A program made the position numbers and the translations under genes. Of a stretch of DNA of 64,000 nt, positions 1 through 9,200 are shown piece by piece; position 1 is the first letter of the stretch; every line of letters starts with the position of its first letter. The notes beneath the pieces are model-generated. The model was not told the origin of the DNA, ran no database searches, and was given only the letters and a program-made list of their open reading frames with translations. Source of the DNA: Algoriphagus sp. AGSA1 (GTDB taxonomy: Bacteria; Bacteroidota; Bacteroidia; Cytophagales; Cyclobacteriaceae); the NCBI RefSeq assembly GCF_021390545.1, contig NZ_JAJUWR010000020.1:1-64000 (forward strand). The letters are read 5' to 3'.

Positions 1-71
1 TACGACCTTCCCGATCAAAATCGGGACGCGATCATCACCATATCCAAAACTTGGTTTGGGTTGAAAACAGA

Positions 72-99
72 AAAGCCACTGAAACTGATCAGTGGCTTT
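72..99 (-). terminator. Rho-independent terminator of a lost or displaced tRNA gene
   Basis: A perfect 9-bp stem (AAAGCCACT at 72-80 and AGTGGCTTT at 91-99) is followed by T-rich sequence on the minus strand. It sits 2 bases downstream of the tRNA 3' fragment and would end that transcript. Confidence 0.7.
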
Positions 100-101
100 C
101 G

Positions 102-126
102 TCGGGGTGGCAGGATTCGAACCTAC
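102..126 (-). other. tRNA 3'-end fragment, candidate att site
   Basis: Read on the minus strand this is a T stem-loop (GTAGG, TTCGAAT, CCTGC) followed by CACCCCG plus a discriminator A. That is the last 25 bases of a tRNA without an encoded CCA, normal for Bacteroidota. The expected anticodon arm, D arm and 5' acceptor strand (CGGGGTG) are absent beyond 127, where the sequence becomes AT-rich and unstructured. The terminator is retained, so this looks like the displaced 3' fragment left when an element integrates into a tRNA gene. The CGGGGTG acceptor would suit tRNA-Pro, but identity cannot be fixed without the anticodon. The repaired tRNA should lie outside the window. Confidence 0.7.
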
Positions 127-399
127 GCTTATAATCTACTGATATACAATATTTTATCTGCTAAATTTTTCTTCAGGTCACCTAATAAGGCAAAATTATT
201 TTTAAGTAATGTAATTGATTAATTTTCAGCAAGTTAATTATATTATTTGTGGTTTTTTAGAAATGGTGCCAAAAATAGAATAAATCAATATCCTTTTTAG
301 GAGTTCTCAAAACCGTTAGATTTAGTTAAACATCTCTCTAAACTTCTTATTCAGTTGTATTGTGATGGCTAATTAAGATTGGTGTTCTGGTTCTATTTA
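127..399. other. AT-rich non-coding stretch
   Basis: No reading frame, RNA gene or strong hairpin was found here. It separates the tRNA fragment from the IS-like remnant that starts at about 400. Confidence 0.5.
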
Positions 400-480
400 A
401 TGTCTCGTCAGCAGGAGCGGACAATACAGAAGCCGAACCATTTTGAAGAGGATTTGGAGCTATTGGCTAGGTTGTTTTAA
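400..480 (+). mobile_element. IS-end remnant, copy 1
   Basis: This short segment starts TGTCTCGTCAG and can be read as a 26-codon frame ending in FEEDLELLARLF and a stop. A related segment at 24978-25109 starts with the same 11 bases and ends FEEDLELLCRLFRFF. Copy 1 appears to lack about 43 bp of copy 2. Copy 2 lies directly downstream of a decayed transposase, so the shared part is best read as an IS terminal region. It overlaps the truncated end of the YhcG pseudogene. Which strand, if either, was ever coding is unclear. Confidence 0.4.
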
Positions 481-897
481 TCTCTTTAGAGTTTGTTTGC
501 TCCAAGTTTCTTCTGCGTTCTTTCTAGCATACAACATCCGGGCTTCTGAAGATTTGATGGATAGTAGTTCTATAAAATGTGACCAACTCAATTGTGCCGC
601 CACTGGCCACACAATCTCAAATTCAGAAAAGACCTCGGCAAACTGCCTTATTCTTCGCAGATTCCTAAGATCAAAGCTTTTGTCATATTTTGGTGTTAAT
701 TGATCAGATATATCTGCCACCACTGTTTTGCCATACGCTCCACGGTCACATTCGAATATATAGGTGTTTATTTTGAATCCTACTTGCCAATAAACCATAG
801 TGATTATACTATTGACTTGAGCTGATGCTTAACTTTTTCCATGCTCAATGATCTGGGAAAGTTCATTTACAAGCAAACTTTCTGAAGGATAATTCAT
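460..897 (-). pseudogene. YhcG/DUF1016 nuclease family, N-terminal fragment with in-frame stop
   Basis: The frame from an ATG at 897 reads the DUF1016 N-terminal (YhcG_N) domain: YWQVGFKIN, then AYGKTVVADISDQL, then FDLRNLRRIRQFAEVF and AAQLSWSHFIELL, all hallmarks of the family. A TAA interrupts it at codon 23, after EHGKS, and the best intact part starts at the ATG at 798. The frame ends at 460, so the C-terminal PDDEXK nuclease domain is missing. YhcG-type proteins are commonly found with restriction-modification and other defence genes. Here the gene is dead, truncated next to IS-like sequence. The match to the family is clear from motifs, and the pseudogene status follows from the stop and the missing half. 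Confidence 0.75.
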
Positions 898-951
898 TTT
901 CTAGCCAAGCCCTGTACTTACATTCTTGTGTCATGGACAGGAGAATTTTGC

Positions 952-1092
952 TCAAAAATTTTGTTCTTGTATTGGAACGCCATTCCCTTTTTCCATTTCT
1001 TCTGTTAGCAGTTCAGTAGTGTCAGTAACAACCACTTTTTTGGCTAAGCCCCTTACAGAATTCCTTAATAAATCACTTTGAGGAAATCTCAA
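952..1092 (-). pseudogene. Possible C-terminal remnant of an unidentified gene
   Basis: This minus-strand open frame of 46 codons has no start of its own and ends 54 bp upstream of the YhcG ATG. It has a protein-like composition (for example GLAKKVVVTDTTELLTEEM). It may be the tail of the gene that once preceded yhcG in an operon. The family is not recognised and the call is weak. Confidence 0.25.
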
Positions 1093-1135
1093 CTAAAAAG
1101 TGGCCTACAGTTTAAAGGGAGGTTAATTCAACAAT

Positions 1136-1168
1136 CCAATATTTCTACAGATTTAAGTTGTTATTTTG
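1136..1168 (+). promoter_or_regulatory. Promoter with shared ATATTTCTACAG box (copy 1, regulator operon)
   Basis: CCAATATTTCTACAGATTTA at 1136-1155 is followed, 10 bases after ACAG, by TTATTTTG at 1161-1168, which resembles the Bacteroidota -7 element TAnnTTTG. The regulator ATG follows at 1174. The same box with the same spacing occurs before chrA and tolC. A site here implies autoregulation. Confidence 0.55.
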
Positions 1169-1173
1169 AAAAT

Positions 1174-1857
1174 ATGAAGCTGTTAATTGTCGAAGATGAA
1201 CAGACGCTTTTGCTGGATTTGGAAGATTTTGCTTCCAAAGAAGGGTTTACTTGTGATTCCACAACAGGCCTAGAAGCTGCTCTGGAACGTATTTCTCTGT
1301 ATAACTACGATTGCATAATCCTGGACATCAATCTTCCTGATGGAAGCGGGTTTGACCTGCTTGAAACACTATATAAAGAAGGTAAGACAGACGGGGTGAT
1401 CATCCTTTCAGCACGTGGCTCGTTGGATGATAAACTAAAAGGCCTGGGACTTGGGGCTGATGACTACCTCACCAAGCCATTCTATTTTTCCGAACTCAAT
1501 GCACGGATAAAAGCCATCATCCGCCGAAAACAATTCAAAACCAACAAGCTTGTCCACTTTGCTAACCTGGTTATCGAACCTGATCAGTACATGATTGGGG
1601 TAAACGACCTTGAAAATCCTATTTCATTCACCAAAAAAGAGTATGCTATTCTTACGTACCTGATCAATAATCATAAACGGGTGATCACCAAAGTATCGCT
1701 GGCGGAATATATTTGGGGCGATTATGTGGATGAGGCCCAAAGTTTTGATTTTCTGTTCTCGCAGATCAGGAACCTCAAGAGAAAGCTGAAAGATGCCGGG
1801 GTACAGGTAGAAATCAACAACATCTATGGGGTAGGTTATCAAATCCAGGCATTATGA
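1174..1857 (+). CDS. OmpR/PhoB-family response regulator
   Basis: This 227-residue two-component regulator has a receiver domain (residues 1 to about 120) with the acidic pair in VEDEQ, the phosphoacceptor Asp51 in ILDINLP, and the switch Lys in YLTKPF. A C-terminal winged-helix DNA-binding domain follows, with the OmpR-type ending NIYGVGYQIQ. A TTG at 1078 is in frame upstream, but the ATG at 1174 starts exactly at the receiver fold (MKLLIVEDE) and lies downstream of the promoter box, so it is preferred. The stop codon overlaps the ATG of the kinase gene (ATGA), so the pair is translationally coupled. The box upstream of this gene, chrA and tolC makes it the natural candidate to bind all three. 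Confidence 0.92.
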   Translation: MKLLIVEDEQTLLLDLEDFASKEGFTCDSTTGLEAALERISLYNYDCIILDINLPDGSGFDLLETLYKEGKTDGVIILSARGSLDDKLKGLGLGADDYLTKPFYFSELNARIKAIIRRKQFKTNKLVHFANLVIEPDQYMIGVNDLENPISFTKKEYAILTYLINNHKRVITKVSLAEYIWGDYVDEAQSFDFLFSQIRNLKRKLKDAGVQVEINNIYGVGYQIQAL

Positions 1858-3137
1858 AGCTGCTTACCTACACCTCCCGCATTCAATTGATTTATTTCCT
1901 GGTTCTGATTGGATTTTTTTCCATTTTGTTTTACCTGGTATTAAGCTGGAATGTACTCCAAAATGTTGATGAAGTGTTGTACAACCGCAAAGTCAACCTG
2001 CTGGCTTATCTTGAAGAAAACCCTCAAGCTCCGTTTAAGGGAGACAACCCACTGGACGATTTTACCTTTTATCCTGTTGAAGAAGCGGTATTTCAGGAAA
2101 GCTATGAAAGCTACACCGATACTCTTATTTATGAGCGTGTTGATGATGAGTTAGATGAATACCGCAAGCTGACCACTTTTACGAAATTAGGGGGCAACCA
2201 TTACCGGCTGGAAATTGTAAAGCCCCACCTGGAAGCGGCAGAAATGATCGGGACCATTGCCATTACACTCGGAGGCCTATTTCTGGGGTTAGCACTTTCT
2301 TTTTACTTATCACAGCGTACTATCTCCAAAAAAATATGGAAACCGTTTTTCGAAATACTCGAAAAGCTCCGGCTCTTTCGCTTTGATAAGCAAGATTTGC
2401 CGGAACTGCCATCTACGGATATTGATGAATTCAGGATGCTGAATGAAGCGGTGAATGAACTGACCCGGAAAAATAAGGAAGTCTTTGAAAGCCAGAAGCA
2501 ATTTATTGAAAACGCTTCCCATGAAATGCAAACGCCCTTGTCTGTTATCCAGTCAAGGCTGGAAGCACTCATCGGCCAGGCTGAACTCACACAGGAGCAG
2601 GCAGTAATTGTAGAGGGCATTATCGGCTCTACACAACGTTTAAAAAAGCTGAGTAAAACCCTGTTGCTCTTATCTAAAATAGAAAACCGTCAGTTTCTCT
2701 TTTCAGAACAGGTTGATGTCAACACAATTATCAGCCGATCCATGGAATATTATGAAGAACAGAAAGCCGCCCTGAATATATCGGTGGAAATGGAAACCCA
2801 AGAGAATATGGTCGTTCAGGGTAATGTGATGCTTACTGAGATATTGATACAGAACCTGCTTAAAAATGCTTTTTTGCATAACATTGAGAATGGGTTGGTG
2901 AACGTTCAAATAAAGGGGCGGAAGCTCATAATTACCAATACAGGGTATGAAAAGCAAGAAACAGGAACTGTATTGGAAAAGGATAAATTGTTCAACCGCT
3001 TCTACAAACAATCCGGTAATCCCGATACCTGGGGGTTGGGGTTGGCAATTGCCCATAAGATTACCGAAACAAGTGGCTGGGGGCTACATTATAGAGATGA
3101 ACGGGGACTACATGCTTTTGAGATAGATTTCAGTTAA
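1854..3137 (+). CDS. Sensor histidine kinase, inner membrane
   Basis: This 427-residue kinase is the partner of the response regulator. It has two membrane segments, at about residues 10-32 and 132-152, flanking a roughly 100-residue periplasmic sensor. The dimerization domain carries phosphoacceptor His223 in NASHEMQTPLSV, and the ATPase domain has an N-box (LLKNAFLHN) and a G-box (WGLGLAIAHKI, near residue 393). The periplasmic part is acidic (EENPQAPFKGDNPLDD and similar), which could suit a cation signal, but no known sensor fold is recognised. It overlaps the regulator by 4 bp. The neighbouring efflux genes suggest it senses the compound they export. Confidence 0.92.
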   Translation: MKLLTYTSRIQLIYFLVLIGFFSILFYLVLSWNVLQNVDEVLYNRKVNLLAYLEENPQAPFKGDNPLDDFTFYPVEEAVFQESYESYTDTLIYERVDDELDEYRKLTTFTKLGGNHYRLEIVKPHLEAAEMIGTIAITLGGLFLGLALSFYLSQRTISKKIWKPFFEILEKLRLFRFDKQDLPELPSTDIDEFRMLNEAVNELTRKNKEVFESQKQFIENASHEMQTPLSVIQSRLEALIGQAELTQEQAVIVEGIIGSTQRLKKLSKTLLLLSKIENRQFLFSEQVDVNTIISRSMEYYEEQKAALNISVEMETQENMVVQGNVMLTEILIQNLLKNAFLHNIENGLVNVQIKGRKLIITNTGYEKQETGTVLEKDKLFNRFYKQSGNPDTWGLGLAIAHKITETSGWGLHYRDERGLHAFEIDFS

Positions 3138-3150
3138 CCTGATTATCTTC

Positions 3151-3182
3151 CCATATTTCTACAGATTTGATCCTTTTTTTTG
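3151..3182 (+). promoter_or_regulatory. Promoter with shared ATATTTCTACAG box (copy 2, chrA)
   Basis: CCATATTTCTACAGATTTGA at 3151-3170 is identical over 14 bases to copy 3. TTTTTTTG at 3175-3182, 10 bases after ACAG, occupies the -7 position. Transcription from here would give a leader of about 185 nt before chrA, with a possible short ORF in it. Confidence 0.5.
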
Positions 3183-3227
3183 ACGGAAAGATAAATTTAG
3201 TATACCCTAATCAAAATCCCCTAAGTG

Positions 3228-3305
3228 ATGAACAGAAAGAATTTCCTTGAGGAACTCAGCAATCATAGGTGGGGTAACTATCCTGCTAAAAAATTACACG
3301 GATAA
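3228..3305 (+). CDS. Possible 25-codon leader ORF upstream of chrA
   Basis: ATG at 3228 to TAA at 3303-3305 encodes a 25-residue basic peptide containing NFLEELSNHRWGNYPAKKL. The first part faintly resembles the N-terminus of nitroreductase-like proteins, so it may be a gene remnant rather than a leader peptide. It lies inside the predicted chrA 5' leader. Nothing shows that it is translated. Confidence 0.2.
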   Translation: MNRKNFLEELSNHRWGNYPAKKLHG

Positions 3306-3372
3306 CTTTTGTTGGAATATAGAATAATATCACTTGGCCGTTCCTTTGTTACCACGTATATAGACATAATAT

Positions 3373-4722
3373 ATGATCGATAAACAGGTCTCCTTTAAAG
3401 AAGCCTTCAAAGTCTGGGTCCGGGTAGCTATCAATAGCTTTGGCGGACCTGCCGGGCAGATTGCCGTGATCCATAAAATCCTGGTCGAGGAGAAAAAATG
3501 GATCAGTGAGAACCGCTTTCTGCACGCTCTCAATTACTGCATGTTATTGCCGGGGCCAGAAGCACAGCAACTGGCTACCTATATCGGCTGGTTACTCCAC
3601 AGAAGCAAGGGTGGACTGGTTGCGGGGATATTGTTTGTCCTGCCCGGTTTTATCTCCATATTAATACTAAGTATTCTTTATGCGGCATACCGGGATATAG
3701 GAATTGTAGCGGCCATATTTTTTGGCATTAAACCCGCTGTTTTGGCCATCGTTATTGGTGCAGTCATCAAAATAGGGAAAAGGGCACTAAAAAATGAGGT
3801 CATGGTGACCATGGCAGTACTGGCTTTTGTCGCCATTTTTTTCTTCCAGGTCGATTTCCCCTATATCGTTGTGGTAGCCGGTTTAACAGGTTTTATAGGC
3901 GGAAAACTTTGGGAAGAAAAATTTTATGTGATCAAGGGACATGGAGAAAAAAGTGATGGAGATAGTGGCTACTTCATAGACAGCTACATACGGCCGGTAA
4001 AACCGTCCCCGGTAAAGACCCTGAAAACCGTACTCCTCTTTTTAAGTTTATGGGCACTGCCCTTAGTACTGATCGCCCTGTGGATAGGGATGGAGAACAT
4101 TTTCTTTTCGGAAGGCCTGTTTTTCAGCAAAACTGCAGTGGTTACCTTTGGTGGAGCCTACTCCGTATTGGCCTATATCGCTCAGAAAGCAGTGGAAGAC
4201 TATGGTTGGTTGAAAAGCGGCGAAATGCTGGACGGACTGGGTATGGCAGAAACAACACCGGGTCCACTTATCCAGGTCGTACAGTTTGTCGGGTTTATGG
4301 GTGCCTATCGTTTTGCTGGTTCCCTGGATCCCATGATGGCTGGAATCTTGGCTTCCTTACTGGTAACCTGGACTACCTTTGTTCCCAGTTTCCTGTTTAT
4401 ATTCACAGGGGCGCCATACATAGAATACCTCAGGGGCAATAAAAACCTGACCACTGCCTTGTCCGGAATTACAGCTGCCGTAGTAGGCGTTGTACTCAAT
4501 CTTGGGGTGTGGTTCGCTATCCATACGCTTTTTGGAAAAGTAAACGAAAACCATTCCCTGGGGATAAGGTGGTTAATCCCGGAGTGGGCTACAATTGACA
4601 TCCCTTCCTTGGTCATTGGACTTATTGCCGCTTTTGTTTATTTCATTCTGAAATGGGACATGCTGAAAACAATCCTGGTCAGTGTAATATGCGGGATCCT
4701 GTATCATTTCGCCTTTTCATAA
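3373..4722 (+). CDS. chrA: ChrA-family (CHR) chromate/oxyanion transporter
   Basis: This 449-residue polytopic membrane protein is of the long CHR type, with two homologous halves (about residues 8-185 and 215-445). Family motifs are seen in half 1 as NSFGGPAGQIAVIH and LPGPEAQQLATYIG, and in half 2 as TFGGAYSVLAYIAQ and ETTPGPLIQVVQFVGF. CHR proteins export chromate, and some members may carry other oxyanions. Here the substrate is inferred only from the family. The gene follows the two-component pair in the same direction and has its own copy of the shared promoter box. The start at 3373 gives the usual N-terminal length. Confidence 0.88.
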   Translation: MIDKQVSFKEAFKVWVRVAINSFGGPAGQIAVIHKILVEEKKWISENRFLHALNYCMLLPGPEAQQLATYIGWLLHRSKGGLVAGILFVLPGFISILILSILYAAYRDIGIVAAIFFGIKPAVLAIVIGAVIKIGKRALKNEVMVTMAVLAFVAIFFFQVDFPYIVVVAGLTGFIGGKLWEEKFYVIKGHGEKSDGDSGYFIDSYIRPVKPSPVKTLKTVLLFLSLWALPLVLIALWIGMENIFFSEGLFFSKTAVVTFGGAYSVLAYIAQKAVEDYGWLKSGEMLDGLGMAETTPGPLIQVVQFVGFMGAYRFAGSLDPMMAGILASLLVTWTTFVPSFLFIFTGAPYIEYLRGNKNLTTALSGITAAVVGVVLNLGVWFAIHTLFGKVNENHSLGIRWLIPEWATIDIPSLVIGLIAAFVYFILKWDMLKTILVSVICGILYHFAFS

Positions 4723-4772
4723 GACACCTCTTCCAACTTCCTACTCAGGATTCTCCTCTTCCATCCCCATTC

Positions 4773-4804
4773 CCATATTTCTACAGAATCTGATCATAGG
4801 TTTG
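4773..4804 (+). promoter_or_regulatory. Promoter with shared ATATTTCTACAG box (copy 3, tolC-RND operon)
   Basis: CCATATTTCTACAGA at 4773-4787 is followed by TAGGTTTG at 4797-4804, a very good Bacteroidota -7 element, again 10 bases after ACAG. Transcription would begin near 4811, which excludes the in-frame TTG at 4812 as a start for the next gene and favours the ATG at 4830. Confidence 0.6.
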
Positions 4805-4829
4805 TGATGAATTGATCACAAAATTGAAA

Positions 4830-6203
4830 ATGGTTCGAATATTCAAGATCACCCTGCTGATAGCCATTATGGCATTTGCCGGGACGGGAGTACGCTCCCA
4901 GACGGCAGTACCCATAAAACAGCTATTGGAAACGGCCACAAAAAACTATCCTGGAATTCTTGCCGCAGAGGCGCAGAAACAGGCATCGGGAGAAACGGTC
5001 AAATCAGCCCGACGTACATTGATACCCGATATCAGCGCTTCTGCCCAGGTCAACTATTCGACTTATAACAATCTTACCGGGATGTTTTATCCCGAATACA
5101 TTTTACCGGTGAGCGGTCCCCCATCTACTGAGAATCTCAACGATATGGTCTGGGGATCGGCTGCCGGGTTGCTCATGAAATGGGAGCCCTACACCTTCGG
5201 ACGCAGAGGCAACAAGGTAAAGGCAGCCGAAAGCAGTTATGAGGCAAGTTCAGCCCTGAACAACCTTACCCTGCTGGAACACCAGGTGCGACTATCAGGC
5301 ACCTACCTGAATTATCTGCTTGCCATGCAAATCCTGGATGTACTGGAAAGTGATCAGGAAAGAGCCGAAGCAAATTATGGACAGGCCGTAAACCTGGCTG
5401 CTTCCGGATTGGTTTCGGGGGTGGATACGGCACGTTTTCATACCGAACTTTCCAAAACAACTATTAAGGTCCTGCAGCAACAGAACACTATTTATGAATA
5501 CAGGGCAACGTTATCGGAACTGATTGCGGCTGATTTGCCTGAAAACCTGATGGATTCTACTTTTTTTAACGTACTGCCTCGATTAGCAGGATCTTCAGAA
5601 ATGGTCCATCCGGGAGAACAAGTGGCCATGGCTGAGTGGAAAACCTCGCAATATCTGTTTAAAGCAGAAAAATTAAGCTGGATGCCCACCCTGAGTGTAT
5701 GGGGTACTGCTTATGGCAGGGGTTCCGGTGTGCAGCTGGATAACAACGGCAGCACATTCGTCGAAAACCCTGCCGATGGTCTTAGCCTCAACCGGTTCAA
5801 TTATGGCATTGGCGTACAACTGGCCATACCGCTGACCCAGACCATCCGCTTCAAAACCCAGTGGAAAGCAAAGGAACTGGAAGCTGAAGCCGGTAAACAG
5901 GAACTGGAAGAGGTCCGCCTGGCCCTTGATAAACAAAAATCCGTCACTGATAACACATTAAAAACGGCACTGGCCGTTGCCGGGAAAACCCCTGTCCAAT
6001 TTCAGGATGCCAGGTTTGCCTATGAAGCCATACAATCCCAATACCAGGCTGGTCTCATCACCTTTACCGAGCTGATTGAAGCCCGCAATGAGCTGGTAAC
6101 AGCAGAAATCGAACTCCGAAAATCCTATTGGGAAGCCTGGCAAGCATTACTGTATATGGCTGCTGTGAATGCTGACCTGGAAATCTTTTTAAACCAATTA
6201 TAA
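4830..6203 (+). CDS. TolC-family outer membrane efflux protein
   Basis: This protein of about 457 residues has a signal peptide (hydrophobic core LLIAIMAFAGTG, cleavage near RSQ) and two outer membrane efflux protein repeats. Repeat signatures include IKQLLETATKNYPGILAAEAQ near the N-terminus, AVNLAASGLVSGVDTARF in the middle, and FAYEAIQSQYQAGLITFTEL near the C-terminus. It would form the trimeric exit duct for the RND pump encoded 3 bp downstream. The start at 4830 was chosen over the upstream TTG because of the promoter position. The order duct, pump, adaptor differs from the more common adaptor-first order. Confidence 0.9.
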   Translation: MVRIFKITLLIAIMAFAGTGVRSQTAVPIKQLLETATKNYPGILAAEAQKQASGETVKSARRTLIPDISASAQVNYSTYNNLTGMFYPEYILPVSGPPSTENLNDMVWGSAAGLLMKWEPYTFGRRGNKVKAAESSYEASSALNNLTLLEHQVRLSGTYLNYLLAMQILDVLESDQERAEANYGQAVNLAASGLVSGVDTARFHTELSKTTIKVLQQQNTIYEYRATLSELIAADLPENLMDSTFFNVLPRLAGSSEMVHPGEQVAMAEWKTSQYLFKAEKLSWMPTLSVWGTAYGRGSGVQLDNNGSTFVENPADGLSLNRFNYGIGVQLAIPLTQTIRFKTQWKAKELEAEAGKQELEEVRLALDKQKSVTDNTLKTALAVAGKTPVQFQDARFAYEAIQSQYQAGLITFTELIEARNELVTAEIELRKSYWEAWQALLYMAAVNADLEIFLNQL

Positions 6204-6206
6204 GAG

Positions 6207-9200
6207 ATGATCAAATTAATCATATCCGCATTAAGAAAACCTGTAACAGTCATGGTGGCCCTTTTGGCGATCGTATTTTTTGCTGTGCTGGCCATCAGGA
6301 ACATGTCGGTCGATATATTCCCGAAGCTGGGTACGCCCACTATATATGTGGCCCAAACGTACGGAGGTTTGGCTCCCGACCAAATAGAGGGTTTTATGAC
6401 CTCCTACTACGAATATCATTTCCTGTACATCAATGGTATAAAAGAAGTAGAAAGCAAAACGATCCAGGGCGTTTCCTTGATGAAGCTCACCTTTCATGAG
6501 GGGACTGATATGTCCCAGGCCCTGGCTGAAGTAGTGGCCCAGGTCAACCGGTCCAGGGCATTTATGCCTCCCGGTACAGTACCGCCATTCATCACCCGTT
6601 TTGACGGAGGGGGCGCACCGGTTGGCCAACTGGTTTTTAGCAGTGAAACCCGGTCATTGGGTGAAATACAAGATCTTGCACTCTTTAAAGTACGCCCCAA
6701 ATTCGCCTCCATTCCAGGCGTGTCGGCACCGCCTCCTTTTGGTGGAAACCAACGTACCGTTCTTATTAAGGCAGATCCCTCTAAACTGCGCAGTTACAAC
6801 ATCAGTCCGGATGAACTGGTTATGGCCATTGCCAAGGGCAATACCATTTCTCCCTCAGGAAACATCCGGACAGCGGACAAGCTCTTGATCGCAAATCAGA
6901 ATACAGTGGTTAGTGATATACAGGAGCTGGCCAATATCCCATTGAAGAAAGGCTCCGGGCCGGCTGTTTATGTCCGGGATGTTGCCGAGGTTCAAAACGG
7001 ATCCGATGTGGCCTCTGGCTATGCCCTGATCAATGGCAGCCGTTCGGTGTATATCCCGGTAACCAAGCGGGCGAGCGCTTCCACCTGGGATGTGGTAAAG
7101 CAGATCAAGGCCAACCTTCCGGACATGCAGGCCGCTGTGCCTGATGATATCAAAGTGAGTTATGAATTTGATCAATCGGGCTATGTGATCAACTCGCTGA
7201 AAACCCTGTCCTTTGAAGGGGTACTGGGCGCAATGTTTACCGGCCTTATGGTATTGCTGTTCCTGGGTGACAGGCGCAGTGCACTTATAGTGATCCTCAC
7301 CATACCGCTTGCCATATTATCGGCAATAGTGTGCCTTTATCTGGCCGGACAGACAATCAACATCATGACATTGGGCGGACTGGCACTGGCGATAGGTATT
7401 CTTGTAGATGAATCGACTGTGACGATTGAAAACATACACCGACATCAGGAAATGGGCAAGAAGAAAGCACGGGCCATTTTGGATGCGTGCAAGGAAATTG
7501 CCTTGCCCAAACTCCTCATCCTGATCAGTATCCTTGCTGTATTTGTTCCGTCATTTTTTATGAGTGGCACGCCCCGGGCCATGTTTTTGCCGCTTACCCT
7601 GGCGGTAGGTTTCGCCATGATTGCCTCATTCCTGCTTTCCCAGACGATGGTGCCCATTCTTACCAATTGGTTTTTAAAAGATCATGTCCCACAAAATGAG
7701 AATGGAAAGTTTCATCGGTTTCGTGATAGAATCACAGGGTATGTAAAGAATATCACAGATAAGAGAGCATGGACTGTTGGCAGCTATCTGGTAGTCATTA
7801 TTGCCATGCTTGGGGCTCTCTGGCAGTTTACCGGAACAGCAATATTTCCTAAGGTCAACTCAGGACAGTTACAGGTCCGGCTAAGGCTGCCAGATGGCAC
7901 CCGTATTGAAAACACCGAAGAGAAAACAAAGCAGTTCCTGGAACTCGTAAATGAGGTGGCCGGCAAAGAAAATGTAGAGATCACTTCCGCATTTGTCGGT
8001 ATCCAACCGCCCAGTTATCCGGTCAATACCATTTTTTTATGGACAAGCGGTCCGCATGAAGCAGTTGTAAAGATCAAACTGAAAGAAGCAGGACAAGACT
8101 TGGACGACCTCAAGGAAAAGCTCAGAAAAAGGACGGTGGAAACCCTACCTGAAATGCGCCTGTCCTTCGAACCTGCCGATCTGGTAGATCAGGTGATGAG
8201 CCAGGGGGCAAATACGTCGGTGGAAATTGCCGTGCAGGGTAAGGACCTTTCTGAATCGCGAAAATTTGCCGAAGAAATAAAGAACAGAATTGAAGGGTTA
8301 TCTTTTATGCGGGATGTTCAGTTTGGTATTCCACTGAATTACCCTTCTATTGACCTGGAGTATGACCGTGTCCGTGCCGGCCAGCTAGGAATTACCATAG
8401 AAGACATCAGCCGCTCGGTAACAGCCGCCACCTCTTCCAGTCGTTTCACTCAGCCCAACTACTGGCTGGATGCCAGTTCGGGAAATGCCTACCAGGTGCA
8501 GGTGGAGTTTCCCCAATATCTGGTAGATCAACCTGATGCTATTGAAAAGGTACCGCTTAAATCGGAAAACGGAAAAACCGTCTATGTGGGTGATGTCAGC
8601 AAATGGGAAGCATCTACCATGATCGGGGAATACGACCGTCTCAACCAGCAGCGGTTCATTACAGTTACCGGAAACATTCATGACAAAGACCTGGGTAGTG
8701 CCCTTAAGGTGCTCCGGCATGAAGTAACAGCTCTGGGAGGGCCACCGGCTGGAATGAGTGTAAAATTCAGGGGACTGGCAGAGACCCTTACCCAAACCTT
8801 CAATGAACTGAGTATCGGTCTCTTGCTGGCAGTAGCAGTGATTTTCCTGCTGCTGGCGGCCAGCTTTCAGTCGTTCCGGCTTTCCTTTGCAGTGCTTTCT
8901 ACCGTACCGGCCGTAATAGTAGGTTCCTTCCTTCTTATTTGGATAAGTGGGAACACACTGAACATCCAATCTTTCATGGGGAGTATCATGGCCATAGGTG
9001 TGGCAGTGGCCAATGCCATATTATTTGTTACCATAGTGGAGCAATACAGGAAAGATCAGATACAAAACCCGCATCTGGAAGGAATAAAGGACCGGTTGAG
9101 ACCCATACTGATGACCAGCATTGCCATGATAGCCGGTATGACACCCATGGCGCTTGGATTGGGTGAAGGAGGCGAGCAGACAGCTCCGCTGGGGATAGCC

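Noticed and set aside
443..703. Open frame of 86 codons on the + strand
   Set aside because: It runs antisense to the YhcG pseudogene, whose motifs are recognisable; this frame has no domain.
1078..1173. Extended N-terminus of the response regulator from a TTG at 1078
   Set aside because: The receiver fold begins at the ATG at 1174, the extra residues match no domain, and the promoter box lies inside the extension.
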